A stretch of 7,878 nucleotides of DNA from Asaia bogorensis (GCA_945886995.1 CAMCZJ010000141.1:1-7878); one strand, 5' to 3'. Positions 1 to 5,598 are shown, counted from the stretch's first letter. The notes: a model not told the origin generated them from the sequence alone. Translations and numbers: made by a program.

Positions 1-494
1 AGCCGCGCCAGGCGCTCGGCCCAACTCCCATAAAGCCGGGCCAAGACGCCATCGGCTTGGTGCAATGCCTGGCGGCGCTGCGCCGCAGTCTCGGCGGCGA
101 TCAGATCGGCAATGCCCTCGGCGGCAGTCAAATCCATCTTGCCATGCAGAAAGGCGCGGCGCGTGAATTCACCCGGTTCCGCCTGGCGCAGCCCGGCAGC
201 CGTCAGGGCCCCCATCACCCCGGCAATAACGCTGCGCCCGCCATGCAAATGCAGCTCCGCAGCATCTTCGCCTGTGTAGGAAGCGGGACCTGGAAACCAA
301 AGCACCAGCGCGTGGTCCAGTGTCTCCCCATCAGTGGCACGTAGCCGGCGCAAGCCAGCGCGGCGTGGGGGCGGCAAACCACCAGCCAGGCGTTTCACCG
401 CCTCTGCGCTGCCTGGGCCGGATAGGCGCAGCACCGCGACCGCCCCGGCGGCTGCCCCGCTTGCCAAGGCATAGATAGTGTCGGCGGCGCTCAC
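1..494 (-). CDS. mnmE: tRNA uridine-5-carboxymethylaminomethyl(34) synthesis GTPase MnmE, N-terminal part
   Basis: This is the first 164 codons of MnmE (TrmE). With MnmG (GidA) it installs the carboxymethylaminomethyl group at the wobble uridine of certain tRNAs in the cytoplasm. The frame begins at a GTG (492-494 on the plus strand) as MSAADTIYALASG, the family's usual opening, followed by the conserved SYTGEDAAELHLHGG (about residues 72-86) and EPGEFTRRAFLHGKMDLT (about 106-123) of the folate-binding N-domain, and then the start of the helical domain (ADLIAAETAAQRRQAL). The GTPase domain and the C-terminal Cys motif lie outside the window. A GAGG six bases upstream of the GTG serves as ribosome binding site and supports this start. 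A parS palindrome ends ten bases upstream of the start codon. The ferredoxin gene ends 36 bases upstream on the same strand, so the two may be co-transcribed. The frame is open to the window edge. The assignment is very secure. Confidence 0.96.
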   Translation of the reverse strand, partial: MSAADTIYALASGAAAGAVAVLRLSGPGSAEAVKRLAGGLPPPRRAGLRRLRATDGETLDHALVLWFPGPASYTGEDAAELHLHGGRSVIAGVMGALTAAGLRQAEPGEFTRRAFLHGKMDLTAAEGIADLIAAETAAQRRQALHQADGVLARLYGSWAERLAR

Positions 495-503
495 CTATGG
501 CCT

Positions 504-519
504 CGTTTCACGTGAAACA
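504..519. promoter_or_regulatory. parS centromere site (ParB binding site)
   Basis: The 16 bases CGTTTCACGTGAAACA contain a perfect 14-base palindrome (505-518). They match the bacterial chromosomal parS consensus TGTTTCACGTGAAACA at 15 of 16 positions. ParB-CTP clamps load at such sites, spread, and recruit ParA and condensin for origin segregation. The site lies in the 36-base gap between the ferredoxin gene and mnmE, about 3.7 kb from the putative origin. In alphaproteobacteria mnmE is normally close to gidA, gidB, parA and parB, so the context fits. It is the only such palindrome in the window. Because it sits just upstream of the mnmE start, ParB occupancy could also affect mnmE transcription, which is inference. 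Confidence 0.92.
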
Positions 520-530
520 CCCAACCTGCC

Positions 531-908
531 TCACCCCTTCCCGGGCGGGACATCGCGTTCCGTCAGCATCAGGCGTGTGACACGCCCCTTTTGGCGAAGA
601 TGCGTGTCCAGAACTTCATCAACATCGGCTTTCGTTTCGATTTTGTACCAAATACCCTCGGGGTAAATCACCATGGCCGGGCCGAATTCGCAGCGATCCA
701 GGCAGCCGGCCATATTCACCCGCACGCCGGGCAGCCCCAATTCCTTGGCCCTTGCCTTCATATAGTCGCGCAACGCCTCACTGCCGCGTGCCGCGCAAGA
801 CCCGCGCCTATGCCCGTCAGGGCGTCTGTTGCAGCAAACAAAGATATGCGCCTGAAAATAGAGTGGCGGGTCCGAGGCGCCTTCCCCCTTGGCTTTCAAT
901 TCGCCCAT
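531..908 (-). CDS. thioredoxin-like [2Fe-2S] ferredoxin
   Basis: This 125-residue protein is a (2Fe-2S) ferredoxin of the thioredoxin-fold type, related to the NuoE fold and Shethna-type proteins, and is presumably a small cytoplasmic electron carrier. After a short polar N-terminus come HIFVCCNRRPDG (21-32) and GSC (36-38), then the second ligand pair in MAGCLDRCEFGP (66-77), then the family signature VIYPEGIWY (80-88). The probable cluster ligands are Cys25, Cys38, Cys69 and Cys73. Cys26 is an extra cysteine where the family usually has Thr. The start is the ATG at 906-908, preceded by AGGGG about eight bases upstream. The length is close to the family norm. The redox partner cannot be told from sequence. 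It lies directly upstream of mnmE on the same strand and diverges from ogt. Confidence 0.9.
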   Translation of the reverse strand: MGELKAKGEGASDPPLYFQAHIFVCCNRRPDGHRRGSCAARGSEALRDYMKARAKELGLPGVRVNMAGCLDRCEFGPAMVIYPEGIWYKIETKADVDEVLDTHLRQKGRVTRLMLTERDVPPGKG

Positions 909-958
909 CTTCTGCCCCTATCACTTGGTCATTGTTCCTTGCCGTCTAACTGCCATTT

Positions 959-982
959 CGTCAAAACAGACATGGCTTGACG
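959..982. promoter_or_regulatory. inverted repeat between divergent ferredoxin and ogt genes
   Basis: The arms CGTCAA (959-964) and TTGACG (977-982) are perfect inverted copies separated by 12 bases. They lie in the 108-base gap between two divergent genes. Read outward on each strand, each arm is a TTGACG hexamer resembling a sigma-70 -35 element pointing at its own gene. I see no convincing -10 hexamer at 16-18 bases from either arm. This may therefore be an operator or a chance repeat rather than a proven promoter pair. Confidence 0.25.
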
Positions 983-1016
983 CTATCCCGCCACGGTGCC
1001 ACTTCGCTTTCGCGTC

Positions 1017-1505
1017 ATGCCGCAATTATCGCTCCATACCCCCCTCGGTGAGGTCACCATCTCTGAAAATGGCGGCGCCATTGTCGCGCTTGATTGGGGC
1101 CGCGGGCGGGATCAGGAAGCGACCCCTCTGCTCTGTGAGGCGCGCGACCAGTTGCAAGAATATCTTGATGGCGAGCGCATGCGCTTCAACTTGCCGCTGG
1201 CGCCCGATGGCTCAGCCTTTCAGAAGCGTGTCTGGGCAGCGCTTTGCGCCATCCCCCCCGGTGAGACACGCAGCTATGCCGATATCGCGCGCGCCATCGG
1301 GTCCGCGCCCCGCGCAGTGGGGCAAGCGAATGGCGCCAACCCCATTCCGCTTTTCATCCCCTGCCATCGGGTGGTTGCCGCTGATGGATCGCTGGGCGGC
1401 TATTCCGGCGGCGATGGACCGGCTACAAAGCGCTACCTTCTCGACCTTGAAAGCCGAGCGCTTCTTCTCCCCCTCAACCCCCCAGCGCCCCCAAAGCGCC
1501 CCTGA
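1017..1505 (+). CDS. ogt: methylated-DNA--[protein]-cysteine S-methyltransferase (O6-alkylguanine-DNA alkyltransferase)
   Basis: This is a suicide DNA-repair enzyme that moves the alkyl group from O6-alkylguanine (or O4-alkylthymine) in DNA onto its own cysteine. The protein is 162 residues from the ATG at 1017. The C-terminal domain holds the DNA-binding segment IPPGETRSYADIARAIG (79-95), the probable arginine finger Arg99, Asn108 in GANP, the acceptor motif IPCHRVV (114-120) with Cys116 as acceptor, GGYSGG (127-132), and the LLDLE motif whose Glu145 completes the Cys-His-Glu network. The tail is proline-rich (PLNPPAPPKRP). An in-frame GTG at 996 would add seven residues (MPLRFRV). I prefer 1017 because MPQLSLHTPLG resembles the usual family N-terminus, though neither start has a clear Shine-Dalgarno sequence. 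The quinone reductase gene begins 11 bases downstream, so the two probably form a transcription unit. Confidence 0.93.
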   Translation: MPQLSLHTPLGEVTISENGGAIVALDWGRGRDQEATPLLCEARDQLQEYLDGERMRFNLPLAPDGSAFQKRVWAALCAIPPGETRSYADIARAIGSAPRAVGQANGANPIPLFIPCHRVVAADGSLGGYSGGDGPATKRYLLDLESRALLLPLNPPAPPKRP

Positions 1506-1516
1506 CGGATACCCCC

Positions 1517-2491
1517 ATGAATCACGCCATCCGCATTCACGAAACCGGCGGCCCGGAGAAAATGATTTGGGAAGAAGTGCCCCTTCCCGCCCCCAAGCCA
1601 GGCGAAGCGCTGGTGCGGCATAAGGCCGTTGGCCTGAATTACATTGACGTCTATTTCCGCACTGGCCTCTACAAGGCACCCAGCATGCCGGCGATCATCG
1701 GCATGGAAGCCTCTGGCATTGTCGAAGCCATCGGCGAAGGTGTCACCGAGGTAAAGGTCGGTGATCGCGTTGCCTACGCCACCGGCCCGATCGGCGCCTA
1801 TGCTGAAGCACGCACCATCAAGGCCGATCGCCTGGTGAAAATGCCGGATGCGATCAGTTTCGAACAGGGTGCCGCGATGATGCTGCAAGGCATGACGGCG
1901 GCCTTCCTCATCAAAAAATGCTATGCGGCAAAGGCTGGTCAGACGGTGCTGATCCACGCCGCGGCTGGCGGTGTTGGGCTTATTCTCAGCCAATGGGCCA
2001 AGCATCTGGGTTGCACCGTCATTGGTGTCGTCAGCACGCCAGATAAGGCTGCGCTCGTGGCAGCGCATGGGGTGGACCATGCTTTGCTCACCACCGATGA
2101 TATCCCTGGCCGCGTGAAGGACATCACCAAAGGTGCCATGCTGCCCGTGGTCTATGATAGTGTTGGCAAGGATAGCTTTCTGACCTCGCTCGATTGCCTT
2201 GCGCCCTACGGCCTCATGATTTCCTACGGCAATGCTTCGGGCCCTGTTTCCATCCCCGATCTTGGCATTCTTGCCGCCAAGGGATCGCTTTATGTCACGC
2301 GGCCAACGCTTGCGACTTATACCGCCCAGCGTGAAGATCTTGTGGCGCGCGCCAATGATTTGTTTGAGGTGGTTGCCTCAGGTGCGGTCAAAATCCGCGT
2401 CAATCAAACTTATGCGCTGAAGGATGCAGCTTCTGCCCATATCGCGCTTGAAGCGCGCAAGACCACGGGCAGCACTATTCTGGTGCCCTGA
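1517..2491 (+). CDS. qorA: NADPH:quinone oxidoreductase, zeta-crystallin type (MDR superfamily)
   Basis: This 324-residue cytoplasmic protein belongs to the zinc-free branch of medium-chain dehydrogenases/reductases. Such enzymes reduce quinones or related electrophilic carbonyls with NADPH. The N-terminal GroES-like domain carries VGLNYIDVYFRTGLY (38-52) and GMEASGIVEAIGEGV (62-76). The Rossmann domain carries the nucleotide loop AAAGGVG (148-154), followed by VVSTPDKA (171-178), where Lys177 fits the residue that contacts the NADPH 2'-phosphate in E. coli QOR. The C-terminus ends with the family motif RKTTGSTILVP. The catalytic and structural zinc-binding Cys/His sets of alcohol dehydrogenases are absent. 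Its length is close to E. coli QorA (327). It starts at ATG 1517, 11 bases after the ogt stop codon, with only a weak ribosome binding site, so co-transcription with ogt is likely. The true substrate is not determinable here. Confidence 0.92.
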   Translation: MNHAIRIHETGGPEKMIWEEVPLPAPKPGEALVRHKAVGLNYIDVYFRTGLYKAPSMPAIIGMEASGIVEAIGEGVTEVKVGDRVAYATGPIGAYAEARTIKADRLVKMPDAISFEQGAAMMLQGMTAAFLIKKCYAAKAGQTVLIHAAAGGVGLILSQWAKHLGCTVIGVVSTPDKAALVAAHGVDHALLTTDDIPGRVKDITKGAMLPVVYDSVGKDSFLTSLDCLAPYGLMISYGNASGPVSIPDLGILAAKGSLYVTRPTLATYTAQREDLVARANDLFEVVASGAVKIRVNQTYALKDAASAHIALEARKTTGSTILVP

Positions 2492-2500
2492 TCACATCGC

Positions 2501-2535
2501 GCCTGGGCTTCGCTTTTTGCCAGCCTAGCCCAGGC
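2501..2535. terminator. hairpin between convergent genes, candidate bidirectional terminator
   Basis: GCCTGGGCT (2501-2509) and AGCCCAGGC (2527-2535) form a perfect nine-base stem with a 17-base loop. It lies in the 55-base gap between the ends of the convergent qorA and GNAT genes, where a shared terminator would be expected. A run of five T falls inside the loop rather than after the stem, and neither strand has a U-tract directly downstream. It is therefore not a textbook intrinsic terminator. It could still slow polymerase or protect 3' ends. Confidence 0.45.
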
Positions 2536-2546
2536 CGCTATGCAGC

Positions 2547-3329
2547 TCAGCCAAAGCGCAAGACCGGCACTTTGTCTTGTGGCCGGATGAAATAAACGTA
2601 CCGATAGGCTTCCCGCATGCCGAGGCTTTGCTGAGCCGCGCAGGATGGTTGATTGGCCGAGGCAACTTGCGCCCATAACCATTTCGCCCCCTTTTGCGCG
2701 GCCCAATATGCCGCAGCCCGCGTGATGCGAGAGCCCAAACCGCGCCGCCGCGCTTCAGGCAGCACAGCCAGATCAAAAAATCCCGCCAGCGCCCCGTCAG
2801 CTACAACCGAGATACAGGCAAGGCGTTGCCCAGCTTCATAGAGAACCAACCAAGCCGCCGGCACCATCATCATGCCAACCGCGCGCTCTTTCTCCGAGCG
2901 TCTCGCCGGTACCTGATGTTCCGCGGTGGCGGTTATCGCCATCCAATCCTGATCCGGTGCTGGCAGGACGCGTGCCCCCGCATCCAGGCGCGCTATGTCC
3001 TGGATGGGCGCCAGGAAGATGATTGTCTCATCCTTCATCACATAGCCGCGCGCGATGAGGGTAGCCGCCAAACAGGGCGGGTCGAGTGGCGTGGACCGGA
3101 ACCGCACGGGCAACCCTTGCGCCTCATATCGCGCTTCAATGCGCGCGATGCGCGTGACCAGTTCCGGGTCAGGGTCAGAAGACAAGGAACTCACCGCATT
3201 GGCGCGGCCCGTACCGCCCAGAAAGCTGCGCAGGACGAAGTTACCATCATAGGCCACTCGCTGCGCCGGCACCGCAGTCAAGCAAGCACGTTCCAACGCA
3301 GCGATATCTGGGCATTCCACGCCGGCCAT
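2547..3329 (-). CDS. GNAT family N-acetyltransferase
   Basis: This 260-residue protein has a C-terminal GCN5-related acetyltransferase domain that transfers an acetyl group from acetyl-CoA to an unknown amine. The core reads WLVLYEAGQRLACISV (160-175), then motif A, FFDLAVLPEARRRGLGSRI (184-202), in which RRGLGS is the acetyl-CoA pyrophosphate-binding turn. Next comes an Ala-rich helix (AAAYWAAQKG, 205-214) and the motif B region with Asn226 and YRYVYFIRP near the end. The first 120 or so residues look like a degenerate second GNAT-like half, as in several two-lobed family members, but this is a weak impression. The start ATG (3327-3329) lies two bases after the ppsR stop codon. GGAAGG sits eight bases upstream, inside the ppsR 3' end, so translation is probably coupled to ppsR. 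The substrate is unknown, and a role tied to PpsR is only inferred from position. Confidence 0.88.
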   Translation of the reverse strand: MAGVECPDIAALERACLTAVPAQRVAYDGNFVLRSFLGGTGRANAVSSLSSDPDPELVTRIARIEARYEAQGLPVRFRSTPLDPPCLAATLIARGYVMKDETIIFLAPIQDIARLDAGARVLPAPDQDWMAITATAEHQVPARRSEKERAVGMMMVPAAWLVLYEAGQRLACISVVADGALAGFFDLAVLPEARRRGLGSRITRAAAYWAAQKGAKWLWAQVASANQPSCAAQQSLGMREAYRYVYFIRPQDKVPVLRFG

Positions 3330-3331
3330 GA

Positions 3332-4222
3332 TCAGAGCCTTCCGATCACCCCGGCGGCTGGGTCTTCAGGCGCTGCGGCTGCCTTCATCTCTCGCCGTCG
3401 CGCATGCCAGGCTTCCATCAATTGCAGCACCGTTGCAGCCGTTTCTTCAATGCTGCGGCGTGTGACATCAATCACCGGCCAGCCTTGCGCTGTGCAAAGC
3501 CGTCGCGCCGCGACGATTTCAGCCTTCACCGCTTCAGGGTCTATGTATTCCGTTGTGTCCTGCCGTACACCATGCCCACCGATGATCTTCAGGCGGTGGC
3601 GGCGAATATCAATCAACGCATTGGCTTCAATATGGAGCCCTACCACAGGGCAAGGCGGATCATTCAAAATGTCGGGCAGGCTGGCGCCTGGGACTATGGG
3701 CACATTCGCAGCCTTGACGCCCCGATTGGCAAGATAGAAACAGGTTGGCGTCTTGCTGCTGCGCGAAACCCCGACCAGCACTACATCGGCATTGCGGATG
3801 CCCACCGTCCCCTGCCCATCATCATGCGACAGCACGTAATGCATGGCATCAATGCGGCGGAAGTAATCAGCATCCATCACATGCTGCGCCGCGCGTTTCT
3901 CCCGCGCACGCGCACCGGTCGCCTCCTGCAAAAGCTCCATCACTGGATCAAGCGGGGAAAGACAAGCCACCCCCATGCGCTGACAGGCCTCTTCCAGCAC
4001 ATGACGCAGGCTCGAATCCACCAGCGTATAAAGCACCGGTCCAGGTTCATGCTGGATGCCTTCCAATACCCGATCCAATTGCAAGCGGGACCGTATCAGG
4101 CTCCAGCGATGATCCACCACGTGATGATCATCAAAACGGGCCAGTGTGGCGCGCGCGATGGAATGCAACGTCTCCCCGGTTGAATCAGACACCAGATGAA
4201 GGTTGATCTGCCTGTTGGGCAT
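3332..4222 (-). CDS. ppsR: pyruvate, phosphate dikinase / PEP synthase regulatory protein (DUF299 kinase-phosphorylase)
   Basis: This bifunctional regulator uses ADP to phosphorylate and inactivate PEP synthase or pyruvate phosphate dikinase on threonine, and removes the phosphate by phosphorolysis. It thus controls flux between pyruvate and phosphoenolpyruvate. From the ATG at 4220-4222 the protein has 296 residues. Visible features are the family N-terminus NLHLVSDSTGETL (7-19), the P-loop GVSRSSKTP (151-159) followed by YLANRGVKAANVP (163-175), EYID (225-228), and the C-terminal IDVTRRSIEETAA (251-263). The frame stays open upstream to 4348, adding 42 residues that do not resemble the family. 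I reject that extension because MPNRQINLHLVSD is the usual start and the extra stretch carries a perfect DnaA box. The gene is divergent from hemE across the putative origin, as DUF299 genes are in other alphaproteobacteria. The partner enzyme is not in the window. Confidence 0.95.
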   Translation of the reverse strand: MPNRQINLHLVSDSTGETLHSIARATLARFDDHHVVDHRWSLIRSRLQLDRVLEGIQHEPGPVLYTLVDSSLRHVLEEACQRMGVACLSPLDPVMELLQEATGARAREKRAAQHVMDADYFRRIDAMHYVLSHDDGQGTVGIRNADVVLVGVSRSSKTPTCFYLANRGVKAANVPIVPGASLPDILNDPPCPVVGLHIEANALIDIRRHRLKIIGGHGVRQDTTEYIDPEAVKAEIVAARRLCTAQGWPVIDVTRRSIEETAATVLQLMEAWHARRREMKAAAAPEDPAAGVIGRL

Positions 4223-4245
4223 GGCGGGAGAATTCCGTGAATCAG

Positions 4246-4254
4246 TGTGGATAA
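4246..4254 (-). promoter_or_regulatory. DnaA box, perfect consensus
   Basis: The plus strand reads TGTGGATAA, the exact complement of the high-affinity DnaA box TTATCCACA. It lies 24 bases upstream of the chosen ppsR start, and a GANTC site (4239-4243) ends two bases before it. It is the only perfect box I find in the window and anchors the origin prediction. Confidence 0.85.
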
Positions 4255-4420
4255 TGGGGGTGGATTCCGGCGCTGGTCCCGCCCGAGCACATAATGGGGA
4301 TGAAACCCCCCCATCGCGCAAGCCTGGATCATTTCCGGGCAACTCCACGCCTTACACGCAAAGGTGATGAATCTCCTGATATCGAAAGCGTTGCCGTCCT
4401 TCAAATTGCGGGGAGAAACC

Positions 4421-4429
4421 TGTGGATAG
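4421..4429 (-). promoter_or_regulatory. DnaA box, one mismatch
   Basis: The plus strand reads TGTGGATAG, giving CTATCCACA on the minus strand, eight of nine matches to TTATCCACA. It has the same orientation as the perfect box 175 bases to the left. The two probably form part of one DnaA array on the putative origin. Confidence 0.7.
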
Positions 4430-4452
4430 GTTTGGCATCACTTGCCTCCCCA

Positions 4453-4461
4453 TGATTCACA
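4453..4461 (+). promoter_or_regulatory. weak DnaA-like box overlapping a GANTC site
   Basis: TGATTCACA differs from TTATCCACA at two positions, and at one position from the Caulobacter G-box TGATCCACA. It lies 23 bases right of the 4421 box in opposite orientation. A GATTC methylation site (4454-4458) lies inside it. It is a candidate low-affinity, methylation-sensitive DnaA site, but chance is possible. Confidence 0.4.
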
Positions 4462-4518
4462 GGGCCTACAAGCTACCACATCTTTCAGAATCTTAGATTC
4501 AATGCTTAGGTCTGGGTC

Positions 4519-5577
4519 ATGGAAACGGAAAACGAGCCCAGCCGGGCCAAACCCTTTTTGCGCGCCTTGGCCGGAGAAGCCGTCTGGCCGCCGCCCGTAT
4601 GGCTGATGCGCCAGGCCGGGCGGTATTTGCCCGAATATCGTGCCACGCGCGCCACGGCGGGCGATTTCATCGCGCTTTGCACCACACCTGATCTGGCTGC
4701 TGAGGTCACGCTACAGCCCATCCGCCGTTACGGCATGGATGCCGCCATCCTGTTTTCCGATATCCTGATTGTGCCCTGGGCCCTTGGTCAGGGTCTGCGC
4801 TTCGCCGAAGGCGAAGGGCCTCTGCTTGACCCTATCCGCTCAGCCGAGGGTATTGCCGCGCTCAATCTGGACCGGCTGTTGGCCAAGGCAGCACCAATCT
4901 TCGAAACCGTGCGCCTCACCAGGGCAGGGCTGGACCGGGACCACCCGAAAACGGCACTGATCGGCTTTGCAGGATCACCCTTCACCGTCGCCTGCTATAT
5001 GGTCGAAGGGCGCGGCAGCAAGGATTTTGCTGCCACCCGCGGCATGGCCTTTAGCGACCCAGCCAGTTTTGGCCGCTTGATGCGCATTTTGCAGGACGCG
5101 ACAGTCGAATATCTGGTCGCCCAGGTGGAAGCTGGTGCCGAGGCGCTAATGCTATTCGATACCTGGGCGGGCCTGCTGCCCCCCAGCCAATTCCGCCGCT
5201 GGGTGATTGAGCCCTCAGCCGCCATCGCCCGCGCCGTGCGCAAGCGCTGCCCGACAACACCCATTATCGGCTTCCCGCGCCTGGCCGGGCCCATGCTGCC
5301 TGATTACGCGACCCGGGCGGCGGTGGATGCCGTTGCTATGGACACCAGCATGGACCCGCGCTGGGCGGCCCAGGCAGTGCCAGCCACCATGCCGTTGCAA
5401 GGTAATCTGGACCCGCTGGCGCTGGTTGCCGGCGGCGCAGCCCTGGAAGCTGAGGCGCGCAGTATCCTGGCCGCGATGCGCGGGCGCCCCTTCATCTTCA
5501 ATCTGGGCCACGGCATCATACCGCCAACGCCGCCCGAGCACGTCGCGCAGCTCATGCGCATTATCCGCAGCGGGTGA
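4519..5577 (+). CDS. hemE: uroporphyrinogen decarboxylase
   Basis: This enzyme removes four carboxyl groups from uroporphyrinogen III to give coproporphyrinogen III in haem (and, where present, bacteriochlorophyll) synthesis. It is a cytoplasmic TIM-barrel homodimer without cofactor. The 352-residue protein shows signature 1, PVWLMRQAGRYLPEYR (26-41), with substrate-binding Arg31 and Arg35. It also shows FSDIL (79-83) with the catalytic Asp81, signature 2 around GFAGSPFTVACYMVEG (149-164) with Tyr160, and the C-terminal FNLGHGIIPPTPPEHV with the substrate-binding His. The length is typical. The start at ATG 4519 gives a short family-like N-terminus, with a modest TTAGG about ten bases upstream. 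It is transcribed away from the putative origin, and its promoter must lie in the GANTC-rich AT tract, as hemE promoters do within the Caulobacter origin. Its stop codon is 21 bases from the convergent dnaQ end, with no clear terminator hairpin. Confidence 0.97.
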   Translation: METENEPSRAKPFLRALAGEAVWPPPVWLMRQAGRYLPEYRATRATAGDFIALCTTPDLAAEVTLQPIRRYGMDAAILFSDILIVPWALGQGLRFAEGEGPLLDPIRSAEGIAALNLDRLLAKAAPIFETVRLTRAGLDRDHPKTALIGFAGSPFTVACYMVEGRGSKDFAATRGMAFSDPASFGRLMRILQDATVEYLVAQVEAGAEALMLFDTWAGLLPPSQFRRWVIEPSAAIARAVRKRCPTTPIIGFPRLAGPMLPDYATRAAVDAVAMDTSMDPRWAAQAVPATMPLQGNLDPLALVAGGAALEAEARSILAAMRGRPFIFNLGHGIIPPTPPEHVAQLMRIIRSG

Positions 5578-5598
5578 GGCGCGTTAGGAACCACCTTC

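Larger units (their letters stand above)
4239..4500. promoter_or_regulatory. cluster of six GANTC (CcrM-type) methylation sites
   Basis: GANTC sites start at 4239, 4263, 4369, 4454, 4488 and 4496. Two more lie just left, inside ppsR, at 4014 and 4182. Reading the whole window by eye I found only two others (1519 and 7258). The last pair forms the 13-base palindrome GAATCTTAGATTC (4488-4500), with six-base arms around one T, ending 18 bases before the hemE start. In many alphaproteobacteria the cell-cycle methyltransferase CcrM methylates GANTC, and hemimethylation after fork passage changes transcription. The cluster would keep the origin and the hemE and ppsR promoters under that control. 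That role is inferred. Confidence 0.7.
4223..4518. other. oriC: putative chromosomal replication origin (oriC), ppsR-hemE intergenic region
   Basis: This 296-base stretch lies between the divergent genes ppsR and hemE, the known origin location in Caulobacter (hemE/DUF299) and, on the hemE side, in Rickettsia. It holds a perfect DnaA box (4246-4254), a one-mismatch box in the same orientation (4421-4429), and a weaker box (4453-4461). It also holds six GANTC sites and an AT-rich tract next to hemE (4475-4509, 23 of 35 bases A or T), a candidate unwinding element in an otherwise GC-rich window. A small hairpin, ATGGGG (4294-4299) with CCCCAT (4309-4314), lies on the ppsR side. No full CtrA site (TTAA-N7-TTAA) is seen. 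The region must also contain the promoters of ppsR and hemE, for which I see no clear -35/-10 pairs. The origin call combines motif evidence and synteny and is not proven. Confidence 0.8.

Noticed and set aside
889..1623. Long plus-strand frame overlapping ogt
   Set aside because: It is the +1 shadow of ogt. The ogt frame carries the IPCHRVV active site, and the alternative has no motif.
2694..3737. Long open frame on the plus strand opposite the GNAT gene and ppsR
   Set aside because: It is antisense to two well-supported genes, has low-complexity Arg/Ser/His-rich composition and no recognisable domain; it is a by-product of GC-rich codon use.
4118..4123. A second CACGTG core, as in parS
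   Set aside because: Only the six-base core matches. The flanks (CCAC before, ATGATC after) do not give the GTTTC/GAAAC arms, and it lies in ppsR codons for a His-His-Val-Val stretch.
4223..4348. N-terminal extension of ppsR to an upstream start
   Set aside because: The frame is open, but the added 42 residues do not resemble the family, the normal family start is at 4222, and the stretch contains a perfect DnaA box and GANTC sites.
4492..4509. CTTAG direct repeat near hemE as a CtrA-type site
   Set aside because: CtrA sites are TTAA-N7-TTAA. Here both halves are TTAG and the spacing is nine, so the match is too poor to call.
5578..5598. Terminator between convergent hemE and dnaQ
   Set aside because: The 21-base gap has no stem longer than four bases and no T run.
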